A stretch of DNA of 64,000 bases, taken from assembly GCA_019638085.1 (NCBI GenBank), contig JAHBUL010000021.1:1-64000 (forward strand), given 5' to 3'. Below, in pieces: positions 17,006 through 24,747 of the stretch. The notes beneath the pieces are model-generated. The model saw only the letters and a list, made by a program, of their open reading frames with translations. It searched no databases and was not told where the DNA came from. This stretch comes from Flavobacteriales bacterium (GTDB taxonomy: Bacteria > Bacteroidota > Bacteroidia > Flavobacteriales_F > PHOS-HE28). Positions within the stretch are counted from its first letter, which is position 1; every line of letters begins with the position of its first letter. The translations under genes were made by a program, and so were the position numbers.

Positions 17006-17755
17006 ATGGGAAACAAACCGAACACTGCGGACCTGCTTTCATTGCCGGAGCGGTATAACGAGATGCAGGAAGTGGACAACGTGGAATGGAACAACTTCCC
17101 GGACGGGTTGAAACACCGCCCGTTCATGTACGGGGGAAAGGATGTTTCCGGACGGTCGGCATTGGTGGTCCTGTCCGGGCATGGGTTGGGGGCCTTCTAC
17201 AATTATGTCGGTGGGGACTTGTTGAGCGACCCGGCCACAGTTCAGTACAAGCGGGTCGCCGCGACCTACGACGCGGGTTGCATGGTGCATGCATTCAGGG
17301 ATATTCCCGCTTTACCCGAGTTCATCGCGGCTACGGTGCAGGATCAGGGATACGGGAATGAGCAGGTGGTGAAGACCGTTCATGCGGATGATGCTTCAAT
17401 TCCACCGTTGATCCTCTACTATCAAACTCCCACACCGATCTGCCACGTTGAGAAGTACGCGGGCAAGGTCATCCTGCATTGCATGGCTTATCTGGAGGAT
17501 ACGCGGCATATAGTGGATGTGGAGGCCTTGGGCCGAATGAGGTTCGCAAGGCATACGAATGCCCAAGGTGGTCTGATCGACTGGCGGCTTGTAGTGCCGC
17601 TGATCGCGGAGGCTTCTGCACCGGTGCTCCAGTACTTTTCCCTTGAAGTGGTCGCGGACGAAGCGATCCGTTCGGGTGAAGTGGTCCGCCTGAAAATGGG
17701 GAGCGTCACCGGGGAAGGTGAGGCCGGTCGCTCCTTCGCCTTTGTTTGGCCCTGA
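17006..17755 (+). CDS. Unrecognised protein between response regulator and histidine kinase
   Basis: 249 residues from MGNKPNTADLL. No signal peptide or membrane segment, and no family recognised. Visible features are alternating beta-like stretches (SALVVLSGHGLGAFYNYVGG, KVILHCMAYLEDTRHIVDV), several conserved-looking His and Cys residues, and a C-terminal GEAGRSFAFVWP. It begins 40 bases after the regulator stop and is followed by the kinase, so it probably belongs to the same transcription unit. It may be a target or co-factor of the pathway. Confidence 0.75.
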   Translation: MGNKPNTADLLSLPERYNEMQEVDNVEWNNFPDGLKHRPFMYGGKDVSGRSALVVLSGHGLGAFYNYVGGDLLSDPATVQYKRVAATYDAGCMVHAFRDIPALPEFIAATVQDQGYGNEQVVKTVHADDASIPPLILYYQTPTPICHVEKYAGKVILHCMAYLEDTRHIVDVEALGRMRFARHTNAQGGLIDWRLVVPLIAEASAPVLQYFSLEVVADEAIRSGEVVRLKMGSVTGEGEAGRSFAFVWP

Positions 17756-17850
17756 GCAGGGATTGTCGGTGATGCGAAAAGAAGAACGGGGGCTGCATGG
17801 CAAAGCGTGACCATAGCATTTTGTGTTGTGGTCACCAAGAGATCGGAACA

Positions 17851-19956
17851 ATGCGCGCCAGCCTGATCAGTTCCCTGATATTGTTCCTCGCAATGCTGTG
17901 CTCCGGCATGGCAGGCGCACAGTCCCGGCCCGCGCTCCGCCCCGGTACCTATCGGGGCATATCGGAGAGCGACCTCCAGCGGGTGGATTCACTGAAGAAC
18001 GTAAGCTGGAGTTTGCGCGACGTTGATCCTGAAAGGGCGTTGCAAGCCGGACGAGAGGCGGTGAAGCTGGCGCAGCGCATCGGGGATGACAAACGCGCTT
18101 CCAGCGCGTTACAGTGCATGGCCTTTGCTCAACGCAACTTGGGTCAGCCGGACAGCGCGATCCTGATGCTTGAGGAAGCCTTGCGCATCAGCGAGCGCAT
18201 CGGCTTTCCGCCGGGTGAGATAAGTTGCGCACAAAAGCTCGCCCAGATATATACCGACAGGGGCGAGGTGCAGGAGGCCCTGGAGTATTTGGACCGAGCG
18301 GAACGGATCGCGAAGGAACAAGGCAACGAAGAGGAGCAGGCCCGAACATTGAACCTGAAGGGGGCCGCCTTGGAAACAGCGGGGCGATACAAGGAGGCCA
18401 TCGCGCCCTATTTCGCCAGCGTTGATATCCGCCAGCGCATCGGTTCCGGGGCACTATCCATGTCCTACCAGAACTTGGGGTCCCTCTACTTGAACATGGA
18501 CCGACCACAAGAGGCGGCTGCGCTCTATGCGGGAATGATCGAAGAGGCCCGGGAACGGAACGATATCCCCCTTCTCGCGGACGGATACTTGAGCCTCTCC
18601 GCCGTGAAGGCAAAGGGTGGCCAGTATAAGGAAGTGTTGGCCTATACGGACTCTGCGCTGATCACCTATCGCGCGATCGGGAAGCCCTCCAGAATAGCCG
18701 ATGCCTTGCTGAACCGGGCCGTGGCGCAAATGGAACTCGGTCGCTATGACGAGTCGCGTACGGACATGGATTCGGCCATGGCCATGTACAAGACCTTGGA
18801 TTATCAGGAGGGAATGGCCTCGGTGTGCATCAATATGGCGGACCTGGGCCTGCGGCAAGGTCAAGCTGCAGCGGCGTTGAAGTGGTGCGAGCAGGGCCTT
18901 GCCATTGCACGCGCGAACGGATTGGGGGCGCTTCGGTCCAAGCTATTGAGCATCCAGGCTTTTGCACTCCGTGATCTGGGGCGATATGATGAGGCGGTGC
19001 ACGTGCTGCGCGATTACCTGGCGTTGAAGGACAGCATTCTTGGGGAGACAGCCACGAAACAACTCGCAACCGCCGAGATGCGTGAGAAGTATGACGCCGT
19101 GGAACGCATCACCCGGATCGAGGAGCTGAAGGTGGCCAGGAACAAGGAACAGGCCCTTCGGGTGCGGCGTACCACCGAACGCAACGGATTTCTCGTTGCT
19201 GCGGCGTTGCTTTTGATCCTCACTCTTTTTCTGATCAGGAACCTGCAACATCGGCGTAAGATCGCCGAGCAGGAAAAGCAGATCCATGAGCGCAGTATCA
19301 ACGCCCTCATGCACGAGAGCGAGGTGAAAGTGCTCAATGCCCTGTTGGAGGGTCAGGACGTGGAGCGCAACCGCATCGCCAAGGACCTGCACGACCGATT
19401 GGGCAGCATGCTCAGCGCCATCAGGCATCAGTTCGGGGCGTTGGAAGCGCGCGTGCAAGCGATCCATGAGGAGCAAAGCCTACAGTACAACAAGGTCTAT
19501 CGGTTGTTGGACGATGCGGTCGATGAAGTGCGCCGCATTTCTCACGACATGGTCAAGGGAGCATTGGTGGAATCCGGTCTTGGCCACGCCTTGCAGGACT
19601 TGCGGGACAGCATCGCGATCAAAGGACAGCTGGACGTTGAACTGAAGATCTTCGGTCTGGACGAACGCATGGAACCCGCTGCGGAGATCGCCGTCTATCG
19701 CATCGTTCAGGAGCTTGTGTCCAATGCCTTGAAGCATGCACGGCCTACCGAGTTGAGCATCGCCCTCACCCGGACGCCCGCACGGCTCAGCATCATTGTG
19801 AGCGACAATGGCGTCGGCTTCGATCCGCAAATGCGCGAAGAAGGAATGGGGATGGACAACGTAAGGGACCGAACTGAAAAATTGGGCGGTACCATGCTGG
19901 TTGATTCCACCATAAGTCGCGGAACTACGGTCAGCATTGAGGTTCCGATAGCGTGA
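17851..19956 (+). CDS. TPR-containing sensor histidine kinase (HisKA_3 / HATPase)
   Basis: About 701 residues from the Met at 17851, chosen because MRASLISSLILFLAMLCSGMAGAQ is a signal peptide; an earlier in-frame ATG is at 17797. The periplasmic part (about 40-400) holds roughly eight tetratricopeptide repeats (for example ALEYLDRAERIAKEQGNEEE). A coiled segment, one membrane helix (about 445-464) and a second coiled linker follow. The kinase core has the phosphoacceptor His near 514 in IAKDLHDRLGSM, the N-box LVSNALKHA, the G1 box DNGVGFD and the G2 box GMGMDNVRDR. This class pairs with NarL-type regulators, matching the upstream gene. Confidence 0.93.
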   Translation: MRASLISSLILFLAMLCSGMAGAQSRPALRPGTYRGISESDLQRVDSLKNVSWSLRDVDPERALQAGREAVKLAQRIGDDKRASSALQCMAFAQRNLGQPDSAILMLEEALRISERIGFPPGEISCAQKLAQIYTDRGEVQEALEYLDRAERIAKEQGNEEEQARTLNLKGAALETAGRYKEAIAPYFASVDIRQRIGSGALSMSYQNLGSLYLNMDRPQEAAALYAGMIEEARERNDIPLLADGYLSLSAVKAKGGQYKEVLAYTDSALITYRAIGKPSRIADALLNRAVAQMELGRYDESRTDMDSAMAMYKTLDYQEGMASVCINMADLGLRQGQAAAALKWCEQGLAIARANGLGALRSKLLSIQAFALRDLGRYDEAVHVLRDYLALKDSILGETATKQLATAEMREKYDAVERITRIEELKVARNKEQALRVRRTTERNGFLVAAALLLILTLFLIRNLQHRRKIAEQEKQIHERSINALMHESEVKVLNALLEGQDVERNRIAKDLHDRLGSMLSAIRHQFGALEARVQAIHEEQSLQYNKVYRLLDDAVDEVRRISHDMVKGALVESGLGHALQDLRDSIAIKGQLDVELKIFGLDERMEPAAEIAVYRIVQELVSNALKHARPTELSIALTRTPARLSIIVSDNGVGFDPQMREEGMGMDNVRDRTEKLGGTMLVDSTISRGTTVSIEVPIA

Positions 19957-20002
19957 ACAACCTGCGGCAGCCAAGCCAGGCCATTGGGCCGGAAGCCAAT
20001 AT

Positions 20003-20018
20003 CCCCATTTGTGGGTAT
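20003..20018. promoter_or_regulatory. Second candidate operator, CCCCATTTGTGGGTAT
   Basis: Same pattern as the site at 16262-16277 (CCCA-TT--GGGTAT shared), located 53 bases before the ATG of a short membrane peptide. Confidence 0.4.
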
Positions 20019-20070
20019 GGTAGGATCCAAAAGGGTCCCGGACATTTGGACGGTCGGATATGCTATGGCC

Positions 20071-20169
20071 ATGAGAACCCTCAAACAACGTCTATTGGAG
20101 TACCTGCTCCTTCTTGCCTTGATTGCAATGGGCATTGTAGTGCTCCTGTTCCAGGCCACGGAGTGGTAG
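20071..20169 (+). CDS. Short membrane peptide after the histidine kinase
   Basis: 32 residues (MRTLKQRLLEYLLLLALIAM, then GIVVLLFQATEW). A basic N-terminus is followed by one hydrophobic helix. A longer in-frame start at 19984 exists but would read through the palindromic element. Position and composition fit a small regulatory membrane peptide or leader controlled with the two-component genes. No homology can be claimed and it may be untranslated. Confidence 0.4.
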   Translation: MRTLKQRLLEYLLLLALIAMGIVVLLFQATEW

Positions 20170-20238
20170 AGGTGGTACGCATGCCATCCGTATTTTTCGG
20201 AAAGGGCCAACTCCATCCGGTCTGCACTTGCTCTCAGT

Positions 20239-20360
20239 CGGTGTGACTGGCTCCGATACATATCGGAGCGGACCAGCGACCCTCCCGCCCTTTGGCGGAT
20301 GCACTCCATGCTGCTCATTGTACCCATACAAAAGGCCGCCCCTTCCGGAACGGCCTTTCT
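20239..20360 (-). pseudogene. tRNA-Pro-like degenerate unit A with terminator hairpin
   Basis: Read on the minus strand, it keeps the tRNA-Pro 3' part (GGGTCGCTGGT ... CCAGTCAC) and part of the D-arm. The T-loop is replaced by CTCCGATATGTATCGGAG (20251-20268), the anticodon arm by an ATCCGCC...GGCGGGA hairpin, and the 5' acceptor strand is absent. A GGCCGTTCC...GGGGCGGCC hairpin with flanking A/T runs (about 20330-20360) lies on its upstream side, where the terminator of unit B would be. Confidence 0.7.
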
Positions 20361-20367
20361 CTTCGTC

Positions 20368-20497
20368 GTGGTGACTGGCTCCGATACATATCGGAGCGGA
20401 CCAGCGACCCTCCCGCCCTTTGGCGGGATGCGCTACCGGGCTGCTCATTGGTTGAATAAAAAGGCCCACAACTTTCGTTGCGGGCCTTTTCTCTTCG
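20368..20497 (-). pseudogene. tRNA-Pro-like degenerate unit B with terminator hairpin
   Basis: Near-identical to unit C over about 130 bases. Palindrome CTCCGATACATATCGGAG at 20379-20396, anticodon arm replaced by TCCCGCC/GGCGGGA, D-arm CAGCCCGGTAGCGCA retained. A hairpin flanked by A and T runs (about 20457-20491) lies on its upstream side on the minus strand and is the terminator of unit C. Confidence 0.75.
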
Positions 20498-20630
20498 TCG
20501 GGGTGACTGGCTCCGATACATATCGGAGCGGACCAGCGACCCTCCCGTCTCCAAGGCGGGATGCGCTACCGGGCTGCTCATTGGTTGAATAAAAAGGCCC
20601 ACAACTTTCGTTGCGGGCCTTTTCTCTTCG
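20498..20630 (-). pseudogene. tRNA-Pro-like degenerate unit C
   Basis: Adjacent to the intact tRNA-Pro. Minus-strand sequence matches the tRNA in the D-arm (GCAGCCCGGTAGCGCA), variable loop and T-stem (GGGTCGCTGGT) and 3' acceptor (CCAGTCACCCCGACGAAG). It carries the palindrome at 20511-20528 in the T-loop and a CCCG...CGGG substitute for the anticodon arm. The 5' acceptor strand is replaced by AACCAATGA, so a normal tRNA cannot fold. Confidence 0.78.
20591..20623 (-). terminator. Rho-independent terminator of tRNA-Pro
   Basis: On the minus strand AAAAGGCCCGCAACG pairs with the following GTTGTGGGCCTTTTT. It begins 8 bases after the tRNA 3' end. The same hairpin is repeated beside unit B. Confidence 0.8.
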
Positions 20631-20704
20631 TCGGGGTGACTGGATTCGAACCAGCGACCCCTTGCACCCCATGCAAGTGCGCTACCGGGCTGCGCCACAC
20701 CCCG
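20631..20704 (-). tRNA. tRNA-Pro(GGG)
   Basis: A 74-base cloverleaf read on the minus strand. The acceptor CGGGGTG pairs with CACCCCG, with discriminator A. D-arm GCGCAGCCCGGTAGCGC. Anticodon stem CTTGC/GCAAG with loop ATGGGGT, anticodon GGG. T-arm GCTGG-TTCGAAT-CCAGT. CCA is not encoded. Confidence 0.95.
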
Positions 20705-20821
20705 AAGAGGGCGCGAATGTAAGCAAGTAGGTGGAACTCCGCATCCCGAATGAGCCGAGCGCATTTCAACACCCCCTGGATCGGGTGGATGATCCCCAAA
20801 AGTGCGGTATTCCTTGACCTG

Positions 20822-20829
20822 TACATTTG
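20822..20829 (+). promoter_or_regulatory. Candidate -7 box TACATTTG of the M1 peptidase gene
   Basis: Exact match to TANNTTTG, 21 bases before the ATG at 20851, supporting that start. Confidence 0.5.
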
Positions 20830-20850
20830 TCCGCTTTGACGCACGCCTTT

Positions 20851-22764
20851 ATGAAGCTTTTTCAACGCACCCTCCCGCTCGCACTCTGCATTTCAGCCCT
20901 TGTGGCCTGCACAGCAGATGAACCCACTTCGGATGTTGGAGCGGGGGATAGCCCGATCAACTACGCCATGGACCCTCACAGTTTCGCCCGCCCCGAACAA
21001 GCCGTTGCCACCCACTTGGAACTCGATATCCACGTGGACATGGATGCCCACAGGATCCGCGGCACGGCTACCTATGACCTCCGGCGCCGGAGCGGCGATA
21101 GCATCGTTTTCGATACGGACGGTCTGAGTGTCGAGCGAGTGACGTTGGGGGATGGGAGCGAGGCGAAGTTCACTATGGGTGAGCGGAACTTTCTGGGCAG
21201 CCCGCTGACCATCGCCCTGCCCGAGGGGGCCGATCGGGTCACGATCACCTATTCCACCGGGGCGGATGCCAAGGCCCTGCAATGGCTATCTGCCGCACAA
21301 ACCGCGGATAAGAAGCATCCGTTCCTCTTCACCCAAGGGGAAGCGATCCTCACCCGTTCGTGGATCCCGATACAGGACAGCCCCGGCATTCGCATCACGT
21401 ACGATGCACATGTGACCGTGCCGCCGGAGCTGATGGCCGTAATGAGCGCCACCAATCCGCAGGAGCTCAGCGGCGATGGTTCGTACCGCTTCCACATGGA
21501 CAAGGCGATCCCCTCGTACCTGATCGCCCTGGCCGTTGGCGATATCGGCTTCAAGGCCACGGGCGAACGCACGGGTGTGTATGCCGAGCGCAGCGTGGTG
21601 GACACCGCTGCATGGGAGCTTGCCGATACCGAGAAGATGGTGAAGGCGGCGGAAGCACTTTACGGGCCTTATCGCTGGGGGCGTTATGATGTGATCATCC
21701 TCCCGCCGAGCTTTCCCTTCGGTGGCATGGAGAACCCCTGCCTCACCTTCGCCACGCCGACGATCCTCGCTGGCGATCGCTCGCTCACCACGCTGGTGGC
21801 ACATGAGCTTGCCCACAGCTGGAGCGGCAACCTGGTCACCAATGCCACTTGGAACGACTTCTGGCTGAACGAAGGGTTCACGGTGTATTTCGAACATCGC
21901 ATCACCGAGGAGGTCTATGGCAAGGAGTACAACGACATGACGAGCCTGCTCGGCTATCAGGACCTGCTGGCGACCATTGCGCAGCTGGACACGAGCGATC
22001 ATCCGGAGGACAGTGCCCTGCACTTGGACCTCGCCGGCCGCAACCCGGATGATGGCATGACGGATGTGCCCTACGAGAAGGGATACTTGATGCTCCGCTT
22101 GATCGAGAGCAAAGTAGGGCGCCCGAAGTTCGATGCGTTCCTGCGTGGCTACTTCGAACATTTCGCGTTCCAGAGCATCACTACGGACACCTTCAAAGCC
22201 TACATCACCAAGGAACTGTTGGAGCCGGAGCAAGTGGACATGGACCTGGACCGTTGGGTGGAGCAACCCGGGCTTCCGCCCGATGCCATCATCCCCACAT
22301 CGGACAAGTTCACCCAAGTGGATGAGCAGGTTGCCCGTTGGGAAAAGGGCAGCGCGGCCAAGGACCTTAAAACCGATGGCTGGGGCACATTCCAATGGAT
22401 GCACTTCCTGCGCCACCTCCCCACCGGGCAGACCGCGAAGCGCATGGATGACCTGGACGCGACCTTCCGTTTCACCGCTTCCGGCAACTCCGAGATCGTG
22501 GCGGCCTGGTTGGAGCAATGCGTGAAGAACGACTACGAGAAGGCTTACGGTAAGCTGGAGGAATTCCTCACCACGGTAGGCCGGCGGAAGTTCCTGGTGC
22601 CTTTGTACCAAGAGTTGATCGCCACGGAGAAAGGGAAGGCCATCGCAAAGAAGATCTACGGCAAGGCACGACCGAATTACCACAGTGTGAGCGTGCGCAC
22701 CATTGACGACCTGCTGCATTGGACACCGGAGATGGCGAAGACCGAAACTGCACCGGCTTCCTAA
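20851..22764 (+). CDS. M1 family aminopeptidase, leukotriene A4 hydrolase-like lipoprotein
   Basis: About 637 residues. The leader MKLFQRTLPLALCISALVAC ends in a lipobox. The zinc site is HEXXH-X18-E with H318, E319, H322 and E341 (VAHELAHSWSGN ... WLNEGF). The exopeptidase motif GGMEN is at 291-295. The C-terminal helical domain (to about 630) resembles leukotriene A4 hydrolase-type M1 enzymes. It removes N-terminal residues from peptides, here outside the cytoplasm. Stands alone behind its own promoter, with a terminator after it. Confidence 0.93.
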   Translation: MKLFQRTLPLALCISALVACTADEPTSDVGAGDSPINYAMDPHSFARPEQAVATHLELDIHVDMDAHRIRGTATYDLRRRSGDSIVFDTDGLSVERVTLGDGSEAKFTMGERNFLGSPLTIALPEGADRVTITYSTGADAKALQWLSAAQTADKKHPFLFTQGEAILTRSWIPIQDSPGIRITYDAHVTVPPELMAVMSATNPQELSGDGSYRFHMDKAIPSYLIALAVGDIGFKATGERTGVYAERSVVDTAAWELADTEKMVKAAEALYGPYRWGRYDVIILPPSFPFGGMENPCLTFATPTILAGDRSLTTLVAHELAHSWSGNLVTNATWNDFWLNEGFTVYFEHRITEEVYGKEYNDMTSLLGYQDLLATIAQLDTSDHPEDSALHLDLAGRNPDDGMTDVPYEKGYLMLRLIESKVGRPKFDAFLRGYFEHFAFQSITTDTFKAYITKELLEPEQVDMDLDRWVEQPGLPPDAIIPTSDKFTQVDEQVARWEKGSAAKDLKTDGWGTFQWMHFLRHLPTGQTAKRMDDLDATFRFTASGNSEIVAAWLEQCVKNDYEKAYGKLEEFLTTVGRRKFLVPLYQELIATEKGKAIAKKIYGKARPNYHSVSVRTIDDLLHWTPEMAKTETAPAS

Positions 22765-22785
22765 GAAAGGATAGGACCTGAACAG

Positions 22786-22814
22786 AAAAAGCCCCCGGAT
22801 CCCGGGGGCTTTTC
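22786..22814 (+). terminator. Rho-independent terminator after the M1 peptidase
   Basis: Perfect stem AGCCCCCGG / CCGGGGGCT with short loop, T run on the plus strand and A run before it, so it could also serve the opposite strand. Confidence 0.88.
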
Positions 22815-22830
22815 TGTTATGAACTTTGGA

Positions 22831-23055
22831 TCAATGCGCGATCACGACCCGTTGGATGTTGCGCTTTCCATCGGGGGTGGTAAACTGGCAGATGTATTGG
22901 CCGTCGCCGAGGTCGCTGAGGTTCACGGTGCGCTGAAGCGTGCCGCCGTTCGCGGAGCCCAAGCTGACAGTGCGCACTTGCTGACCGAGCATATCCAGCA
23001 CATCCATGGTGATCGGATTCGTTCCGTAAAATTTGGGTCGTTGGAACGGCCACAC
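22831..23055 (-). pseudogene. Remnant of a T9SS type A sorting domain
   Basis: About 74 codons on the minus strand. The translation reads like the end of a type A (Por secretion) sorting domain: MDVLDMLGQQVRTVSLG, then NLSDLGDGQYICQF and GKRNIQRVVIAH at the end. There is no signal peptide, no cargo domain and no good start (only GTG). In functional proteins this domain is a C-terminal tail, so the gene body has been lost. It lies between the M1 peptidase and an intact T9SS protein on the other strand. Confidence 0.75.
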
Positions 23056-23230
23056 ATGTGCATTCTGCGTATGGCCACACGTTCGCCTGAACTGTCGCGA
23101 GCACTATCCGAACTGTTGCTACGCGGACGGTTTTTGATAGATTCGACACCTGTTGGGGTAGCCTTCCAGCCAGATCAGCAAAGTGCCCCCATTGACCATA
23201 ACGAGCTGCAAAAGCGCAAAATCAAACAAA

Positions 23231-24193
23231 ATGGGAACAAGAAGGACTCTGGTAGTAATCCTCTTGGCCATTGCATTGGCCAATACTTCATTTGCACAAG
23301 TTCCGAGTTATATCCCCACCAGTGGCCTAGTTGGTTGGTGGCCCTTTAATGGAAACGCAAATGATGAGAGCGGAGTAGGAAACAATGGGACGGTATATGG
23401 CGCCGTAGCGTTAACCGCTGATCGCTTTGGAAACTTGAACAGCGCCTATAGTTGGCCGAGCGACCTGAGCAGCTCCAACTACATTGATCTTGGTGATCTG
23501 AACTCATACTTGCCCAATAGTATTTCAATTTCGTGTTGGGTATATTTTGATGCCGCCACAAACGATTCGAGAGTAATCTCAACAGGAGAGCCGGGGATAA
23601 TTGTTTATCAGGACTCGGGTTCAGTGGTAACGATAAAATGCTCTTATGGTCCAGCGGGAGTGGCAATTTGGCCATCAACATTTGGCATAGCAAAATATGA
23701 ATGGCACCACATTTTGTACACGGCGGATCACAGTACGAATGTGGCCAACTTATATGTCGACGGAGTACTCACCGATACGGATAGTTCTGACGCACCAATG
23801 AGCACTCCTGAAAACTGGAATGTCGGACGTAAATCTATTTCCGCGTTCGATGGTTTTGGTGGATTGATCGACGATATTGGGATCTGGAACCGGGCACTCA
23901 CTTCTAGTGAAGTATTGGCCATCTATTATTCCGGAACAGTTGGCATTGAAGATCATGAAGCGAATGCAGGGATTACTCTATATCCGAATCCTGCAGATGG
24001 GAACGTGACGATAAGGACGAACGATCAAATAGCGGGAGTGCCCTACCATGTCTATGATTCACTGGGAAACTGCGTGCTTCAGGGTCTAGTGGGCGACGGT
24101 TTGACTACGATAGGCCTGAACGGAATTGCGCCCGGAGTATATAGTGTGCGGATAGAAGGCACGAACAAGGTATTAAAGTTGGTGAGGCGCTAA
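23231..24193 (+). CDS. Secreted LamG-domain protein with T9SS type A sorting domain
   Basis: About 320 residues from MGTRRTLVVILLAIALANTS, a signal peptide. Residues about 28-225 form a concanavalin/LamG-like fold (GLVGWWPFNGNANDESG at the front, YEWHHILYT and NLYVDGVLTD later, GGLIDDIGIWNRALT near the end). The last about 80 residues are the type A sorting tail (LYPNPADGNVTI ... GIAPGVYSVRIEGTNKVLKLV). It is probably exported by the type IX system and carbohydrate-binding. Composition is noticeably more A+T-rich than the housekeeping neighbours. Confidence 0.9.
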   Translation: MGTRRTLVVILLAIALANTSFAQVPSYIPTSGLVGWWPFNGNANDESGVGNNGTVYGAVALTADRFGNLNSAYSWPSDLSSSNYIDLGDLNSYLPNSISISCWVYFDAATNDSRVISTGEPGIIVYQDSGSVVTIKCSYGPAGVAIWPSTFGIAKYEWHHILYTADHSTNVANLYVDGVLTDTDSSDAPMSTPENWNVGRKSISAFDGFGGLIDDIGIWNRALTSSEVLAIYYSGTVGIEDHEANAGITLYPNPADGNVTIRTNDQIAGVPYHVYDSLGNCVLQGLVGDGLTTIGLNGIAPGVYSVRIEGTNKVLKLVRR

Positions 24194-24287
24194 GGATAGG
24201 ATGACGACCATAATGCGTTGAATCTGGTTTAAGGAGAGCCGCCTTCTCTAGCGTGAGTGTGAATGCTCGTGATTTAAGGCCACACAG

Positions 24288-24683
24288 ATGGAAGCGAAAA
24301 GCGAAGCTGACAAAATATCGGACCTCTATAAAAAGCTTGTTAAATCCACGGAATATACATTCCCCATTAAAGGCAAAATAAATGTGAGTGATGAGCACGG
24401 GGTTTATATTATTTACAGCCCTAAAGCAAGTGTGCTACATGTAGGAAATACTCCGAGTGGAAAAAAAGGATTGAATCAAAGGCTATACAATCACATTTCC
24501 AAAACAGGAATATTTTACCAGAAATATTTGAAACCGAAGAAAATATCATTGAGGGGAGATCATAAATTCAAATTTCTTGTAGTTCCATCGCCAAGAGAAA
24601 GAGCCTTACTGGAAGCGTTGACCGCAGGTCTTCTTTGTCCCGCTCATTTTGGAACAGGCGCTAAGAAAAGTATCAAGAAGTAG
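24288..24683 (+). CDS. Small GIY-YIG-like nuclease domain protein, A+T-rich
   Basis: 131 residues. The middle follows the GIY-YIG layout: GVYIIYS at 38-44, HVGNT at 51-55 in the place of YIG, R65 and H69 in GLNQRLYNH, and a candidate catalytic Glu at 109 in RALLEAL. GIY-YIG domains cut DNA in repair, restriction and homing enzymes. There is no other domain and no DNA-binding module. Clearly A+T-rich, next to the A+T-rich LamG gene, suggesting a small acquired segment. Activity is not proven because the second motif is degenerate. Confidence 0.7.
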   Translation: MEAKSEADKISDLYKKLVKSTEYTFPIKGKINVSDEHGVYIIYSPKASVLHVGNTPSGKKGLNQRLYNHISKTGIFYQKYLKPKKISLRGDHKFKFLVVPSPRERALLEALTAGLLCPAHFGTGAKKSIKK

Positions 24684-24747
24684 CCCCTGCGCTTCACAGC
24701 GCGAGCGTTTGTGCTCGTCCATCAAGCCAACTCAACGGTCGTGCGAA

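Noticed and set aside
20315..20764. A long minus-strand ORF across the tRNA-Pro locus with proline/arginine-rich translation
   Set aside because: It is a translation of the tRNA and its degenerate copies. The phrase GVAQPGSALAWGARGRWFES is a known artefact of reading tRNA genes as protein.
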